From Hymenobacter jejuensis (GTDB lineage Bacteria; Bacteroidota; Bacteroidia; Cytophagales; Hymenobacteraceae): a DNA stretch of 64,000 nt. This document shows, one piece after another, positions 1 through 8,745 of the stretch (its first letter is position 1; the number at the start of each line of letters is the position of its first letter). The stretch spans positions 1,798,001 through 1,862,000 of the forward strand of contig NZ_CP040896.1 in NCBI RefSeq assembly GCF_006337165.1. Reading direction: 5' to 3'. The translations under genes were made by a program, and so were the position numbers. Under the pieces are notes generated by a model, which did no database searches, had not been told where the DNA came from, and worked only from the letters and a program-made list of their open reading frames with translations.

Positions 1-2284
1 CGCAGCGTCCGCCCTTCACGTTGAACGAGAACCGGCCGGGCCCGTAGCCCCGGATTTTGGCTTCGGGCAACGAAGCAAACAGCTGCCGAATCTCGGTAAA
101 GACACCGGTATAGGTCGCCGGGTTGGAACGCGGCGTCCGACCGATCGGCGACTGATCGACCTCAATTACTTTATCGATAAGATCCAGACCTTCAATACTT
201 AGATAGGGCAGCGGATCGCGCTTGGCGTTGAAAAAGTACTGATTCAGAATTGGATACAGCGTGTCGTGAATCAGCGACGACTTGCCCGAACCCGATACGC
301 CCGTCACGGCGATGAACTTGCCGAGCGGAAACCTGGCTGTTACGTTTTTCAGGTTGTGGCCTTTGGCACCTTTCAGCACCAATTCGCCGCCTTCGCCTTT
401 GCGCTTTTTCTTGCGCAGCTCAATGTGCTTGGCCCCGCTCAGATACTGCGACGTGAGGCTACCCGACTCGAAAATCTCCGTGGGTGACCCGTGTGCCACA
501 ATGTGACCGCCGTGCACGCCCGCGCCAGGACCAATATCCAGCACGTAGTCGGCATGCATGATCATGTCCTTGTCGTGCTCCACCACAATCACGGAGTTTC
601 CAATGTCGCGCAGGTGTTGCAGGGCCTTTATAAGGCGCTCATTATCACGCTGATGCAAACCAATACTGGGTTCGTCCATGATGTAAAGCACGCCAACCAG
701 TTGGGTACCAATCTGGGTGGCCAAGCGAATACGCTGCGACTCGCCGCCGCTCAAAGTCCGGACGGAGCGGTGCAAATCGAGGTATTCCAGGCCCACTTCG
801 AGCAGGAAGCCGATGCGCTTGCGAATCTCTTTGAGCAGCTCGCGGGCAATCAGGTTCTGACGATCCGACAGGCGGCTTTCCAAGTCTTCAAACCAGTTGC
901 TCAGCTCTTTAATGTCCATCACCGACAACTCGCCGATGTTTTTGTCCGCAATTTTAAAGTGCAGCGACTCGCGCTTCAGACGGTAGCCGTGGCACTCGGG
1001 GCACTCCTTGGCCTGCGTGTATTGCTGGATCCACTCCCGAATATTGTCGGAGTCGGAATCCATCTGGCGGCGCAGAAACGGAATAATTCCCTCGAAGGGC
1101 TCGATGTAATTGGCCTTTTTCGGGTCGGCGTCTTCCTCTTCCGGAATGCCGTAGAGCAGACGTTGCACTAAGTCTTCGGGCAGCTTTTCGATCGGCGTCG
1201 AGAGGCTGGCTTTGTTCTTTTTCAGAATAAGCTGTAGCTGCTGAAAAATCCAGATGTCGCGGTACTCGCCCAGCGGCGCAATACCGCCGCGGCTGATGCT
1301 CAGCCTCTTATCCGGCATTACGGTTTCCTCCGTGATCTCCTGCACCTCGCCTAAACCGTTGCAGGTTGGGCACGCGCCGTAGGGTGAGTTGAACGAGAAC
1401 GTGTTTGGCGCCGGATCGTCGTAGGCAATGCCGGTGGTCGGGTCCATGAGAAAGCGCGAGAAGAACTGCGTTTTCTTTGAGTCGGGGTCGAGTACCAACA
1501 TGGTGCCTTTGCCGTGGGTCAGAGCATTTTGCACCGAGCCCGACAGGCGGAACCGATCTTCGGCCGTCACCTTCAGCCGGTCGATGACGATCTCAATATC
1601 ATGAATCTTGTAGCGGTCAACCTGCATTTTGGCCGTGATGTCGAGCAGTTCGCCATCGACGCGCACTTTCGTAAAGCCCAGTTTAGCAACCTGTTGGAAG
1701 AGTTCGCGGTAGTGGCCTTTGCGCCCTTTCACAATGGGGGCGAGCACCACCAGCTTGCGGTCGGCGAAGTGCTTGAGGATGTAATTAATGATCTGCTCGT
1801 CGCTCTGCCGGATCATCTTTTTGCCCGTGGCGTAGCTAAACGCTTCGGCTGTGCGGGCATAAAGCAAGCGCAGAAAGTCGTAGATCTCGGTAATAGTGCC
1901 CACCGTGGAGCGCGGGTTGCGCGAGGTGGTTTTCTGCTCGATGCTGATCACCGGCGACAGACCCTCAATCTTATCGACGTCGGGGCGCTCTAGGCCGCCC
2001 ATGAAGGAGCGTGCGTAGGCCGAAAACGTCTCCATGTAGCGACGTTGTCCTTCGGCATAAATCGTATCGAATGCCAGCGACGATTTGCCAGAACCCGAAA
2101 TGCCTGTAAATACCACCAGCTTGCCACGCGGAATCTGAACGGACACGTTCTTCAGGTTGTGCTCGCGAGCGCCATATACCTCAATATAAGGGGCTTCCAC
2201 ATCCGTGGCATGGCCATTGGAAGAGGGTGCAAGCGCAACCGGTTGAGAAATGGACTTGAGAGCGGCAGTTGTTTTCTTGGCCAT
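1..2284 (-). CDS. uvrA: UvrA, excinuclease ABC subunit A (3' end outside window)
   Basis: DNA-damage recognition ATPase of nucleotide excision repair, acting in the cytoplasm with UvrB. The frame reads from ATG at 2284 to the window edge without a stop (761 codons; the family is about 940 residues). Visible are the first Walker A (GISGSGKSS, residues 61-69), a zinc-finger CPTC motif at C305/C308, and the second Walker A (GVSGSGKSS, from residue 662). The last residues, KGGRC at the window edge, begin the second zinc finger, so that finger and the final ABC signature/Walker B lie outside. The first about 30 residues are a poorly conserved extension before the usual IEVYGAREHNLKN start. A TACCTTTG box lies 23 bases upstream of the ATG. 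Identity is certain. Confidence 0.98.
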   Translation of the reverse strand, partial: MAKKTTAALKSISQPVALAPSSNGHATDVEAPYIEVYGAREHNLKNVSVQIPRGKLVVFTGISGSGKSSLAFDTIYAEGQRRYMETFSAYARSFMGGLERPDVDKIEGLSPVISIEQKTTSRNPRSTVGTITEIYDFLRLLYARTAEAFSYATGKKMIRQSDEQIINYILKHFADRKLVVLAPIVKGRKGHYRELFQQVAKLGFTKVRVDGELLDITAKMQVDRYKIHDIEIVIDRLKVTAEDRFRLSGSVQNALTHGKGTMLVLDPDSKKTQFFSRFLMDPTTGIAYDDPAPNTFSFNSPYGACPTCNGLGEVQEITEETVMPDKRLSISRGGIAPLGEYRDIWIFQQLQLILKKNKASLSTPIEKLPEDLVQRLLYGIPEEEDADPKKANYIEPFEGIIPFLRRQMDSDSDNIREWIQQYTQAKECPECHGYRLKRESLHFKIADKNIGELSVMDIKELSNWFEDLESRLSDRQNLIARELLKEIRKRIGFLLEVGLEYLDLHRSVRTLSGGESQRIRLATQIGTQLVGVLYIMDEPSIGLHQRDNERLIKALQHLRDIGNSVIVVEHDKDMIMHADYVLDIGPGAGVHGGHIVAHGSPTEIFESGSLTSQYLSGAKHIELRKKKRKGEGGELVLKGAKGHNLKNVTARFPLGKFIAVTGVSGSGKSSLIHDTLYPILNQYFFNAKRDPLPYLSIEGLDLIDKVIEVDQSPIGRTPRSNPATYTGVFTEIRQLFASLPEAKIRGYGPGRFSFNVKGGRC

Positions 2285-2307
2285 GCAGTGCGAAGCGAAT
2301 AAGTCCG

Positions 2308-2315
2308 CAAAGGTA
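2308..2315 (-). promoter_or_regulatory. Candidate -7 promoter box of uvrA
   Basis: Reading on the minus strand the sequence is TACCTTTG followed by CGG, a match to the Bacteroidota -7 consensus TAnnTTTG, 23 bases upstream of the uvrA ATG. No convincing -33 TTTG is visible at normal spacing. The same 11-mer precedes asnS and the sugar operon. Confidence 0.45.
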
Positions 2316-2561
2316 CGCAAAACGCGCTCCTTTGGCTACCCCGAATAGCTTATTTGCCAGTGCTTTTAGTGCTGAATCGGAGGCTAGCCCACCGGACGTT
2401 GTTCCGGGCAGATGGGGTACAACACGGAAGGCCGCCGATTTGTCCCTTCCGATGCAAATTCTACCAGACAATCTGGAGCAGGGGCTGACCCATCGGCAAG
2501 ATGCTAGTTGGCCTTGTTCTTGCAACTGGCTGGGCTTCGTCACCTTTCCAAAGCTTTCAGC

Positions 2562-3038
2562 ATGAAACTCGTTCCTAAAATTGTTCTTTCCGGCTTGTTT
2601 GGCTTGTTTTTACTTGGTGCTTCGGCCCCAGCCCAAGCCCAGATCAACATCAACATCAATACGCCATCGTGGGGCCCGCCCGTGACCTCGAGCAATGTGC
2701 AATACTATTATATCCCGGAAGTAGAGGGCTATTACGACCTGCGCGCGCAGAACTACGTGTACCAACGCGACGGCCGCTGGATGCGCGTGGCGTCGCTTAA
2801 CGGCTACAATCCCAACACCTTTCACCCGGTCATTATCGATTACGTGGGGGCTCAGCCTTGGGTGCGCATCAACGAATACAAAGTAAAATACCCGAAAGGC
2901 GGTCATCCGCACGGCATGCCTCCTGGGCAAGCCAAGAAGCTGAGAAGCAGCGCTGTATATGCAGTGCCCGTGTACCAAGAGCAGCAAGGCGGCAAAGGGC
3001 ACGGTAACGGAAATGGCAAAGGCCACGGCAAGCACTAG
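2562..3038 (+). CDS. Small secreted protein, WGPP/YYYIPE family (copy 1)
   Basis: Protein of unknown function, 158 residues. Residues 1-25 form a signal peptide ending in APAQAQ, so it is exported. A core of about 90 residues follows, with WGPPV, YYYIPE, a Tyr-rich stretch and HPVIIDYVGAQPW. The C-terminus is a low-complexity tail of Gly, Lys, His and Asn. The core aligns residue for residue with the product of 4431-5087, so the two are paralogues with different tails. The ATG at 2562 is chosen because it begins the signal peptide; an in-frame upstream start at 2508 would put a nonsense leader in front of it. A strong hairpin terminator follows at 3065. No enzymatic motif is seen; the tail suggests binding to anionic polymer or metal, which is inference only. 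Confidence 0.8.
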   Translation: MKLVPKIVLSGLFGLFLLGASAPAQAQINININTPSWGPPVTSSNVQYYYIPEVEGYYDLRAQNYVYQRDGRWMRVASLNGYNPNTFHPVIIDYVGAQPWVRINEYKVKYPKGGHPHGMPPGQAKKLRSSAVYAVPVYQEQQGGKGHGNGNGKGHGKH

Positions 3039-3064
3039 CCTTTTTCTTCTGATAACATTATAAC

Positions 3065-3096
3065 CAGGCTCGCCCGCAACGGCGAGCCTGTTTGCG
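3065..3096 (+). terminator. Rho-independent terminator after the secreted protein gene
   Basis: Perfect 10-bp stem CAGGCTCGCC (3065-3074) with GGCGAGCCTG (3081-3090), a 6-base loop, then TTTGCGTTT. Confidence 0.85.
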
Positions 3097-3155
3097 TTTG
3101 GGTGGACAGAGAACGCCGGCACCGCCGTATCATTGCGGCAATCAACGGCTTGGTC

Positions 3156-4202
3156 ATGATACAACTTCTTCGCAGGCGACCGCAGCTGTTTGTTTTTCTA
3201 CTGGCGTTCTCGCTGGTAGCAAGCAATGCCTATTTGCTGCTCGTCAACCATAGGCCTGAGTTTGCCAGCGACGAGCAAAACTACTTACGCATGGCGCGGG
3301 GCGAGTTCGCCTTGGTGCCCACTGTACACCGTTACCGGATTCTGCTCCCGGCGTTGGCCCGCGGAGTAGCCGAAGTGCTTAGTCTTTTGCAGCGCTTTCG
3401 CGGTGTATCGCAATTGTCTCTGCCATTGGGAGTTAGCTTTTTTATCCTGAATACGACTTTCGCGGCGCTCACAGGGCTGCTGCTTTACCGCATCGCAAAA
3501 ATGCATGGCGCTACTTCTTTTGCAGCCTTGCTGGGCATGGTGGCTGTAATGACCAGCGGCTCCATGACGTATATCACAGGGCTGGCGTTGGTGGATAGCC
3601 CGGCGGGGCTGGTAGAGGCAACGCTGTTTTATGCGCTCGTGGCGCGCTCGCGCCCTTTCCTATTGGCATCTATCGCCGCTTCGTTAGTGGTCAAGGAACC
3701 GCTGGGGCTGTTTCTGCCCATTGCCGTGTACTACGGAAATTTTGTGCCGTGGTCGCAACGCCTCGTCGCGGTGGTTGTGGCAACGCTACTGGCAGCCGGG
3801 CTCCACTTCGCAATGGATGCGCTGTTGCCTCTTTCGCCGCTTCTCAAGCCGCAAGCAAACCTGCTGCTGCACCATGCTATCCGCGCCTTTTATCGCCTGC
3901 GCATGCTTACCTCTATGACCGGGCTATTGGCGGCAGTGAGCGTGTTCGGTGGGTTCAATCTCATTCTTCTTGGCGGACTCACAGGCGGCAGAGCAAGCAT
4001 TCGCACTTGGGCCGCGCAACTACACCCCAGTGCGCCGTGGTTTTTGGGAGTTGTCTTTGCCCAAGTTCTCTTATCGGCCGACATCAGCCGAATGCTACTG
4101 CTGGCCGGGCCTATTGTGGGAACTGCCATTGCCCTGATTTTGGACGGGCATCCGCTATTTGTGTCCTTTCGCCGCCAGCTTGATATGGTACCCCGCGTCT
4201 GA
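3156..4202 (+). CDS. Polytopic membrane protein, GT-C-like
   Basis: Integral membrane protein of 348 residues with about eight or more hydrophobic segments. After the first segment the loop reads PEFASDEQNYLRMARGEF and then HRYRILLPALA. An acidic D-E pair followed by Tyr in the first external loop is the usual active-site layout of GT-C glycosyltransferases using polyprenyl-phosphate sugars, so a glycosyltransferase-like role is possible but not shown. The ATG at 3156 is preferred; a GTG at 3102 in the same frame would start directly behind the terminator and add a charged non-hydrophobic leader. It sits between the two paralogous secreted-protein genes, which may mean a shared role. Exact family not recognised. 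Confidence 0.7.
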   Translation: MIQLLRRRPQLFVFLLAFSLVASNAYLLLVNHRPEFASDEQNYLRMARGEFALVPTVHRYRILLPALARGVAEVLSLLQRFRGVSQLSLPLGVSFFILNTTFAALTGLLLYRIAKMHGATSFAALLGMVAVMTSGSMTYITGLALVDSPAGLVEATLFYALVARSRPFLLASIAASLVVKEPLGLFLPIAVYYGNFVPWSQRLVAVVVATLLAAGLHFAMDALLPLSPLLKPQANLLLHHAIRAFYRLRMLTSMTGLLAAVSVFGGFNLILLGGLTGGRASIRTWAAQLHPSAPWFLGVVFAQVLLSADISRMLLLAGPIVGTAIALILDGHPLFVSFRRQLDMVPRV

Positions 4203-4430
4203 AACGTTCTGCTCTTAGCCACTGGTGTTGCCAAGACGCGCTGCAAGCGTGATATTCTGGCTTAAGCCGCCGCAAAAACAGTTAAATCACTTTTGCAATA
4301 CATTGGTTACTAGACCATTAAACCTTTGTTCCCAAACGCTGTCTAAGCCCCGTATGCGTAAAAAAAGCCAATAAATTGGCGCTTTTATTGCATATGTAGC
4401 GTTACAACTAGTTCATCTCACCCTCAAGCC

Positions 4431-5087
4431 ATGAAATTGTTCTCCAAATCCGCGGTGGTACTCTTGCTGGGACTGCTGCTGGCGGGTGTAGCGGCCCCGG
4501 CGCAAGCCCAGGTCAGCATAAATATCCAAACACCGGGTTGGGGCCCGCCGGTGCGCTCCAACGCTCAATACTATTACATCCCTGAAATCGACGCTTACTA
4601 CGACCTCTACGATCGGTCGTACGTGTTCTTCGACGGGGTAAACTGGCTGCGCTCGTATCAGTTGCCGGTTGCCTACCAAGGGTATGATCCTTACCAGTTT
4701 CACCCGGTAGTCATCGACTACATCGGGGCACAGCCTTGGGGCTATATCCGCGATCACCGGCTGCGCTACCGCTCGGGGTATGCTTATGGTTACGGCCAAC
4801 CGCGTGTGGTGGTAGCCCAACCTTATTATGGTGCAGCCAGAGGTGGTTACTATAATCAGCCTCGTGCCCAATACCGTGAGCAGTATGGCCGCAGTGGCAA
4901 CTACGGCGGCAATTACAGTAGCCCACGCCCCGACTATGATCGTCATCGGGACAACGACCGTGGCAACAACGGCAACGGATACGGCCGTGAAAACGGTGGG
5001 TATGACCGCGGCAACGGTAACAACGGCAATGGTCGCGGCAACAACGAAGGCCGCAACAGCCAAGGCCGTTACGGCCGCGGCCGGTAG
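4431..5087 (+). CDS. Small secreted protein, WGPP/YYYIPE family (copy 2)
   Basis: Paralogue of the product of 2562-3038; 218 residues. Signal peptide 1-27 ending APAQAQ. The core has WGPPV, YYYIPEIDAYYDLY, and FHPVVIDYIGAQPWGYI. From about residue 105 the protein becomes a long low-complexity tail rich in Tyr, Gly, Asn and Arg with repeated NGNG/GRG units, probably disordered and basic, and quite different from the Gly-Lys-His tail of copy 1. It is exported, probably to periplasm or surface. It stands alone between a 228-base spacer and a perfect terminator. Function unknown; the shared core with swapped tails suggests an assembly or adhesion module, which is inference. Confidence 0.8.
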   Translation: MKLFSKSAVVLLLGLLLAGVAAPAQAQVSINIQTPGWGPPVRSNAQYYYIPEIDAYYDLYDRSYVFFDGVNWLRSYQLPVAYQGYDPYQFHPVVIDYIGAQPWGYIRDHRLRYRSGYAYGYGQPRVVVAQPYYGAARGGYYNQPRAQYREQYGRSGNYGGNYSSPRPDYDRHRDNDRGNNGNGYGRENGGYDRGNGNNGNGRGNNEGRNSQGRYGRGR

Positions 5088-5105
5088 GCTTCGCCCTAAT
5101 TGATT

Positions 5106-5140
5106 AAAAAGCCCTGCGTTAGCTGACGCAGGGCTTTTTT
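5106..5140 (+). terminator. Rho-independent terminator
   Basis: Perfect 14-bp stem, AAAAAGCCCTGCGT (5106-5119) with ACGCAGGGCTTTTT (5126-5139), loop TAGCTG, ending in six T. It separates the secreted-protein gene from the Rof-like gene. Confidence 0.9.
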
Positions 5141-5154
5141 CGTATAGATCTAGT

Positions 5155-5403
5155 ATGACCGCCGACTACAAACCCATCAGCTGCAGCTTCTACGATGAGC
5201 TAGAAGCCCGCGCCACCCAGCGCCAACCCTGCACCCTCACCTACCGCACCGAAGCAGACACGCCGCCTAGTACTTATCACGGCATCATCGCCGATCTGTT
5301 CATCAAAAACAAGGTCGAGTATTTGCGCTTGGAAGACGGCTTCGAGTTGCGCCTCGACGCCATAGTGGCCGTGGACGACAAAGAGTTGCGCGAGTATTGC
5401 TAA
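5155..5403 (+). CDS. Rof-like Rho-binding antiterminator family protein
   Basis: Small 82-residue protein. The N-terminus (YKPISCSFYDELEA, residues 5-18) matches the conserved Y.PI.C..YD.LE opening of Escherichia coli Rof (YaeO). The second half, with a K-VEYLRLEDG stretch and ELRLDAIVAVDD, matches the NVEYL...RELRLDKI region of that family. Rof binds transcription terminator Rho and blocks its RNA loading; it folds as an Sm-like beta barrel. It is therefore probably a cytoplasmic inhibitor of Rho-dependent termination, though many Bacteroidota members are only called hypothetical. The gene stands between two perfect intrinsic terminators, so it is its own transcription unit. Family assignment rests on motif recognition by eye. 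Confidence 0.72.
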   Translation: MTADYKPISCSFYDELEARATQRQPCTLTYRTEADTPPSTYHGIIADLFIKNKVEYLRLEDGFELRLDAIVAVDDKELREYC

Positions 5404-5404
5404 C

Positions 5405-5438
5405 AAAAAAGGCAACTTCATATGAAGTTGCCTTTTTC
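5405..5438. terminator. Bidirectional terminator between the Rof-like gene and asnS
   Basis: AAAAAGGCAACTTCAT pairs with ATGAAGTTGCCTTTTT around 5421-5422. The stem has A-tract and T-tract on both sides, so it can stop both convergent genes. Confidence 0.9.
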
Positions 5439-5461
5439 TTAACTAATTCACAATCAGGCAA

Positions 5462-6856
5462 TTAAAATTCAGCGTTCTTCGGGAAGCGCGGGAAAGGAAT
5501 CACGTCGCGGATGTTGGCCATGCCCGTTACAAAGAGTACCAAGCGCTCGAAGCCCAGCCCGAAGCCAGCGTGCGGGGCCGAGCCGAAACGGCGCAGGTCG
5601 AGGTACCACCAGAGCTCTTCTTCGGGCACATTCATCTGGGCCATGCGCGCCTGAAGCTTTTCCAGGTTTTCTTCACGCTGCGAACCCCCGATGATTTCGC
5701 CAATGCCGGGAAACAGGACGTCCATGGCGCGCACCGTGCGGTTGTCGTCGTTGAGCTTCATGTAGAAAGCCTTGATATCCTTTGGGTAGTCGGTCAGGAT
5801 GACGGGCTTTTTAAAGTGCTTCTCGACTAGGTAGCGCTCGTGCTCGCTCTGCAAATCGGTGCCCCAATCAACGGGAAACTCAAACTTCTGCTTGGCTCCT
5901 TTCAGAATCTCAACGGCCTCGGTGTAGGTAAGGCGCTGGAAACCGTTGTCGACCACAAACTGCAAGCGACCCAGTAACTCCTTGTCGTACTGATCGTTGA
6001 GAAACTGCAAGTCGTCCGGGCATTTCTCCAGAGCGTAGCGCACGAGGCTCTTGAGGAAATCCTCGGCCAAGTCCATGTTGTCCTGCAAGTCGTAGAACGC
6101 CATCTCCGGCTCAATCATCCAGAACTCGGCCAGGTGGCGCGCCGTGTTGGAATTTTCGGCCCGGAAAGTAGGCCCGAACGTGTACACCTTGCCCAGCGCC
6201 AACGCCGCAATTTCGCCTTCCAGCTGGCCTGAAACGGTCAGGTTTGTCTGCTTCCCAAAGAAGTCCTCTTTATAGTCTACCGAGCCGTCGGCGGTGCGCG
6301 GCGGATGCTCGGGGGGCAACGTGGTTACGCGGAACATCTGGCCCGCACCCTCGGCGTCGGAGCCGGTGATGATGGGCGTGTGCACGTAGTAGAAGCCGTG
6401 GTCGTTGAAGTACTGGTGAATGGCAAACGCCAAGGCATGGCGCACGCGCAACACGGCCCCAAAGGTGTTGGTACGCGGGCGCAGATGGGCAATCTCGCGC
6501 AAAAACTCCAGCGAGTGGCCTTTCTTCTGCAACGGATACGTTTCGGGGTCGGCTTTGCCAAGTACCTCAATATCAATTGCTTGTATTTCAACCGTTTGGC
6601 CTTTGCCTTGCGAGGCTACAAGCTGGCCTCGCACGGCCACGCAGGCACCGGTTGCGACGTCCTTCAGGGTTTCTTCCGGAAATTTCTCCGCGTCGGCTAC
6701 TACCTGTAGATTATGGATGGTAGAGCCGTCGTTGACGGCAATGAACTGCACGTATTTATTGCCGCGGCGCGTACGCACCCAGCCTTTTACCAATACTTCG
6801 CGCTCCAGTTCCTGGCTGCGAAGCAGTTCCTGCACGCTCGACCTTCTGAGGGACAT
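5462..6856 (-). CDS. asnS: Asparaginyl-tRNA synthetase
   Basis: Charges tRNA-Asn with asparagine in the cytoplasm; class IIb synthetase of 464 residues, the normal bacterial length. Residues 1-110 are the OB-fold anticodon-binding domain ([16 protein letters not shown]). The catalytic core carries class II motif 2 ([21 protein letters not shown] region) and motif 3 ([15 protein letters not shown], near the C-terminus). The GFGLGFERL and AEFWMIEPE sequences with no GatCAB-linked AspRS features identify AsnRS. A TACCTTTGCGG box lies 33 bases upstream of the ATG. Divergent from rpoN, with a shared 226-base spacer. Confidence 0.97.
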   Translation of the reverse strand: MSLRRSSVQELLRSQELEREVLVKGWVRTRRGNKYVQFIAVNDGSTIHNLQVVADAEKFPEETLKDVATGACVAVRGQLVASQGKGQTVEIQAIDIEVLGKADPETYPLQKKGHSLEFLREIAHLRPRTNTFGAVLRVRHALAFAIHQYFNDHGFYYVHTPIITGSDAEGAGQMFRVTTLPPEHPPRTADGSVDYKEDFFGKQTNLTVSGQLEGEIAALALGKVYTFGPTFRAENSNTARHLAEFWMIEPEMAFYDLQDNMDLAEDFLKSLVRYALEKCPDDLQFLNDQYDKELLGRLQFVVDNGFQRLTYTEAVEILKGAKQKFEFPVDWGTDLQSEHERYLVEKHFKKPVILTDYPKDIKAFYMKLNDDNRTVRAMDVLFPGIGEIIGGSQREENLEKLQARMAQMNVPEEELWWYLDLRRFGSAPHAGFGLGFERLVLFVTGMANIRDVIPFPRFPKNAEF

Positions 6857-6889
6857 CGGATTTTACTTTTGAATGGAAATTCGAAGCCG

Positions 6890-6897
6890 CAAAGGTA
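6890..6897 (-). promoter_or_regulatory. Candidate -7 promoter box of asnS
   Basis: TACCTTTG (followed by CGG) on the minus strand, 33 bases before the asnS ATG. It matches the Bacteroidota TAnnTTTG element; the -33 element is unclear. Confidence 0.45.
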
Positions 6898-7028
6898 GGA
6901 GTTTTGAAAAGCGGCGAGAAAGGAAAAAAGCGGAGTCAGAGTTGTGTCACCCGCCCACCCAAGCAAGGGAGTTGCTCTTTCGCCCAATGCCAAACTTTTT
7001 TACCGAAACCCAAGTAGAGAAAGGGCTT

Positions 7029-7036
7029 ATATTTGA
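7029..7036 (+). promoter_or_regulatory. Candidate -7 promoter box of rpoN
   Basis: TATATTTG matches TAnnTTTG exactly and predicts a transcript start near 7042. That lies about 40 bases before the ATG at 7083 and inside the longer open frame that begins at 6873, so it argues for the short start of RpoN. Confidence 0.45.
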
Positions 7037-7082
7037 AGTAAAACCCCGTCAGTCTTTGGCGGGGCGTACGCGTTTTTGGAGT

Positions 7083-8660
7083 ATGCAACGACTGGATATG
7101 AAGCAGCTTCTCTCGCAGAAGCTGTCGCCTCAACAAATACAATTCATTAAGCTGCTGCAAATTCCGACGGCAGAGTTGGAGGCGCGCATCAAAGAAGAGC
7201 TGGAAGTTAATCCGGCGTTGGAAGAGGGAGAAGACAACGATGAGGAATTCGAAGAGCAGGAACGCGACGACTCCGACGACAGCGACGAAGATTTCGACAA
7301 CGACCCCGACGCGGAATTTGACAACGACGACAACACACTCGACGAAGACTTCGACGAGCGTGCCGAAGAGCAACCCGAAATAGAAATACCCATCGCCGAC
7401 GACACGCCCGACTCCAAGGACAGCGAAGACCTTGACCTAGGCGACTACCTCAACGACGACGAAATCGCGGGCTACAAAATGCAGGGCGATGGCCCGGGCG
7501 AGCCCGACGACGACCGCGAAATGCCATTGGCCGACACAGGCGCTTCGCTCATGGATTCGCTGCTGGACCAGCTGGGCTTTGCCGACTTAGACGAAAAGCA
7601 GGAAGCCATTGGTCGTCAGCTAATTGGCTCTATTGACAACGACGGCTACATCCGGCGCGATTTGTCGGCCATTGCCAACGACCTGGCTTTTTCGCAGAAC
7701 ATCGAAGCTACCACGGCCGAAATAGAAGCTGTGCTGCATTTGGTGCAATCGTTCGATCCGCCGGGCATTGCCGCCCGCGACTTGCAGGAGTGCTTGCTGC
7801 TGCAACTCGAGCGGCGTCCGCAGGAAGAAATTACGGAAGCCGCCGAGCGTATTCTCAACGAGTGCTACGACGAGTTTACGAAGAAGCACTACCAGCGCAT
7901 TCAGCAAAAGCTGGACCTGGAAGACGAAGAAATCAAAGAAGCTATTGCCCTGATTCTCAAGCTCAACCCCAAGCCCGGCGGTACCGGTCCGATGGGCATG
8001 GGCAAGGTCCAATACATCATTCCTGACTTCATCCTAACCCTCGAAAACGGGCAGTTTAACCTGACGCTGAACTCGCGCAACGCCCCCGATTTGCGAGTCT
8101 CGCCGGCGTATACCGAGATGTTTCAGGCCTACGATAAGGCGTCGAAGAAGGACAAGAAAATGAAGGAGGCCGTGACCTTCGTTAAGCAAAAACTCGATTC
8201 AGCCAAATGGTTTATCGACGCCATCCGGCAGCGTCAACAGACCCTGTTGCGCACCATGGATTCGATTGTGCGCTACCAGCACGAGTTCTTCCTGGAAGGC
8301 GACGAGAGCAAGCTCAGGCCCATGATTTTGAAGGACATTGCCCAGGAAATTGGCATGGACATCTCGACGGTGAGCCGCGTGGCCAACTCCAAATCGGTGC
8401 AAACCGAGTTTGGCATTTACCCGCTGAAATACTTCTTCTCCGAAGGCATCGCCACCGATTCGGGCGAGGATGCCTCGTCGCGCGAGGTGAAACACATCCT
8501 GAAGGAAATCATCGACGGCGAGAGCAAAGCCCGCCCCCTGTCGGACGACAAGCTGGAGAAAATGCTCAATGCCCGCGGCTACAACATTGCCCGCCGCACG
8601 GTGGCCAAATACCGCGAGCAGCTGAATATTCCGGTAGCGCGGCTGCGTAAGGAGTTGTAA
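7083..8660 (+). CDS. rpoN: RNA polymerase sigma-54 factor
   Basis: Sigma factor that directs RNA polymerase to -24/-12 promoters and needs AAA+ activators; cytoplasmic, 525 residues. Region I (residues 1-50) has the Gln/Leu-rich activator-contact sequence LSPQQIQFIKLLQIPTAELE and ends EVNPALEEG. Region II is a strongly acidic Asp/Glu run from about 51 to 130. The core-binding domain follows, then a helix-turn-helix (MDISTVSRVANSKSV) and the RpoN box ARRTVAKYRE at 503-512. The frame is open back to 6873, but the conserved region I starts at ATG 7083 and a -7 box lies just before it, so 7083 is taken as the start. No sigma-54 activator is encoded in the window. Confidence 0.96.
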   Translation: MQRLDMKQLLSQKLSPQQIQFIKLLQIPTAELEARIKEELEVNPALEEGEDNDEEFEEQERDDSDDSDEDFDNDPDAEFDNDDNTLDEDFDERAEEQPEIEIPIADDTPDSKDSEDLDLGDYLNDDEIAGYKMQGDGPGEPDDDREMPLADTGASLMDSLLDQLGFADLDEKQEAIGRQLIGSIDNDGYIRRDLSAIANDLAFSQNIEATTAEIEAVLHLVQSFDPPGIAARDLQECLLLQLERRPQEEITEAAERILNECYDEFTKKHYQRIQQKLDLEDEEIKEAIALILKLNPKPGGTGPMGMGKVQYIIPDFILTLENGQFNLTLNSRNAPDLRVSPAYTEMFQAYDKASKKDKKMKEAVTFVKQKLDSAKWFIDAIRQRQQTLLRTMDSIVRYQHEFFLEGDESKLRPMILKDIAQEIGMDISTVSRVANSKSVQTEFGIYPLKYFFSEGIATDSGEDASSREVKHILKEIIDGESKARPLSDDKLEKMLNARGYNIARRTVAKYREQLNIPVARLRKEL

Positions 8661-8679
8661 ATAAGATATTTACCATCAA

Positions 8680-8725
8680 ACACAAAATGGGGTTGAGCCA
8701 AGCGCTCCGCCCCATTTTTGTGTTT
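8680..8725 (+). terminator. Terminator after rpoN
   Basis: ACACAAAATGGGG (8680-8692) pairs with CCCCATTTTTGTGT (8710-8723) with one bulged base, 17-base loop, then TTTT. Confidence 0.75.
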
Positions 8726-8745
8726 TAAGCATTGCGCCGGTTGTT

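Noticed and set aside
491..1171. Long open frame on the plus strand through uvrA
   Set aside because: It is antisense to a clear UvrA reading frame and encodes no recognisable motif; open antisense frames are expected in GC-rich codon use.
6873..7082. N-terminal extension of RpoN
   Set aside because: The frame is open but the extra 70 residues show no sigma-54 region I features, and a -7 box lies inside them; the conserved protein starts at 7083.
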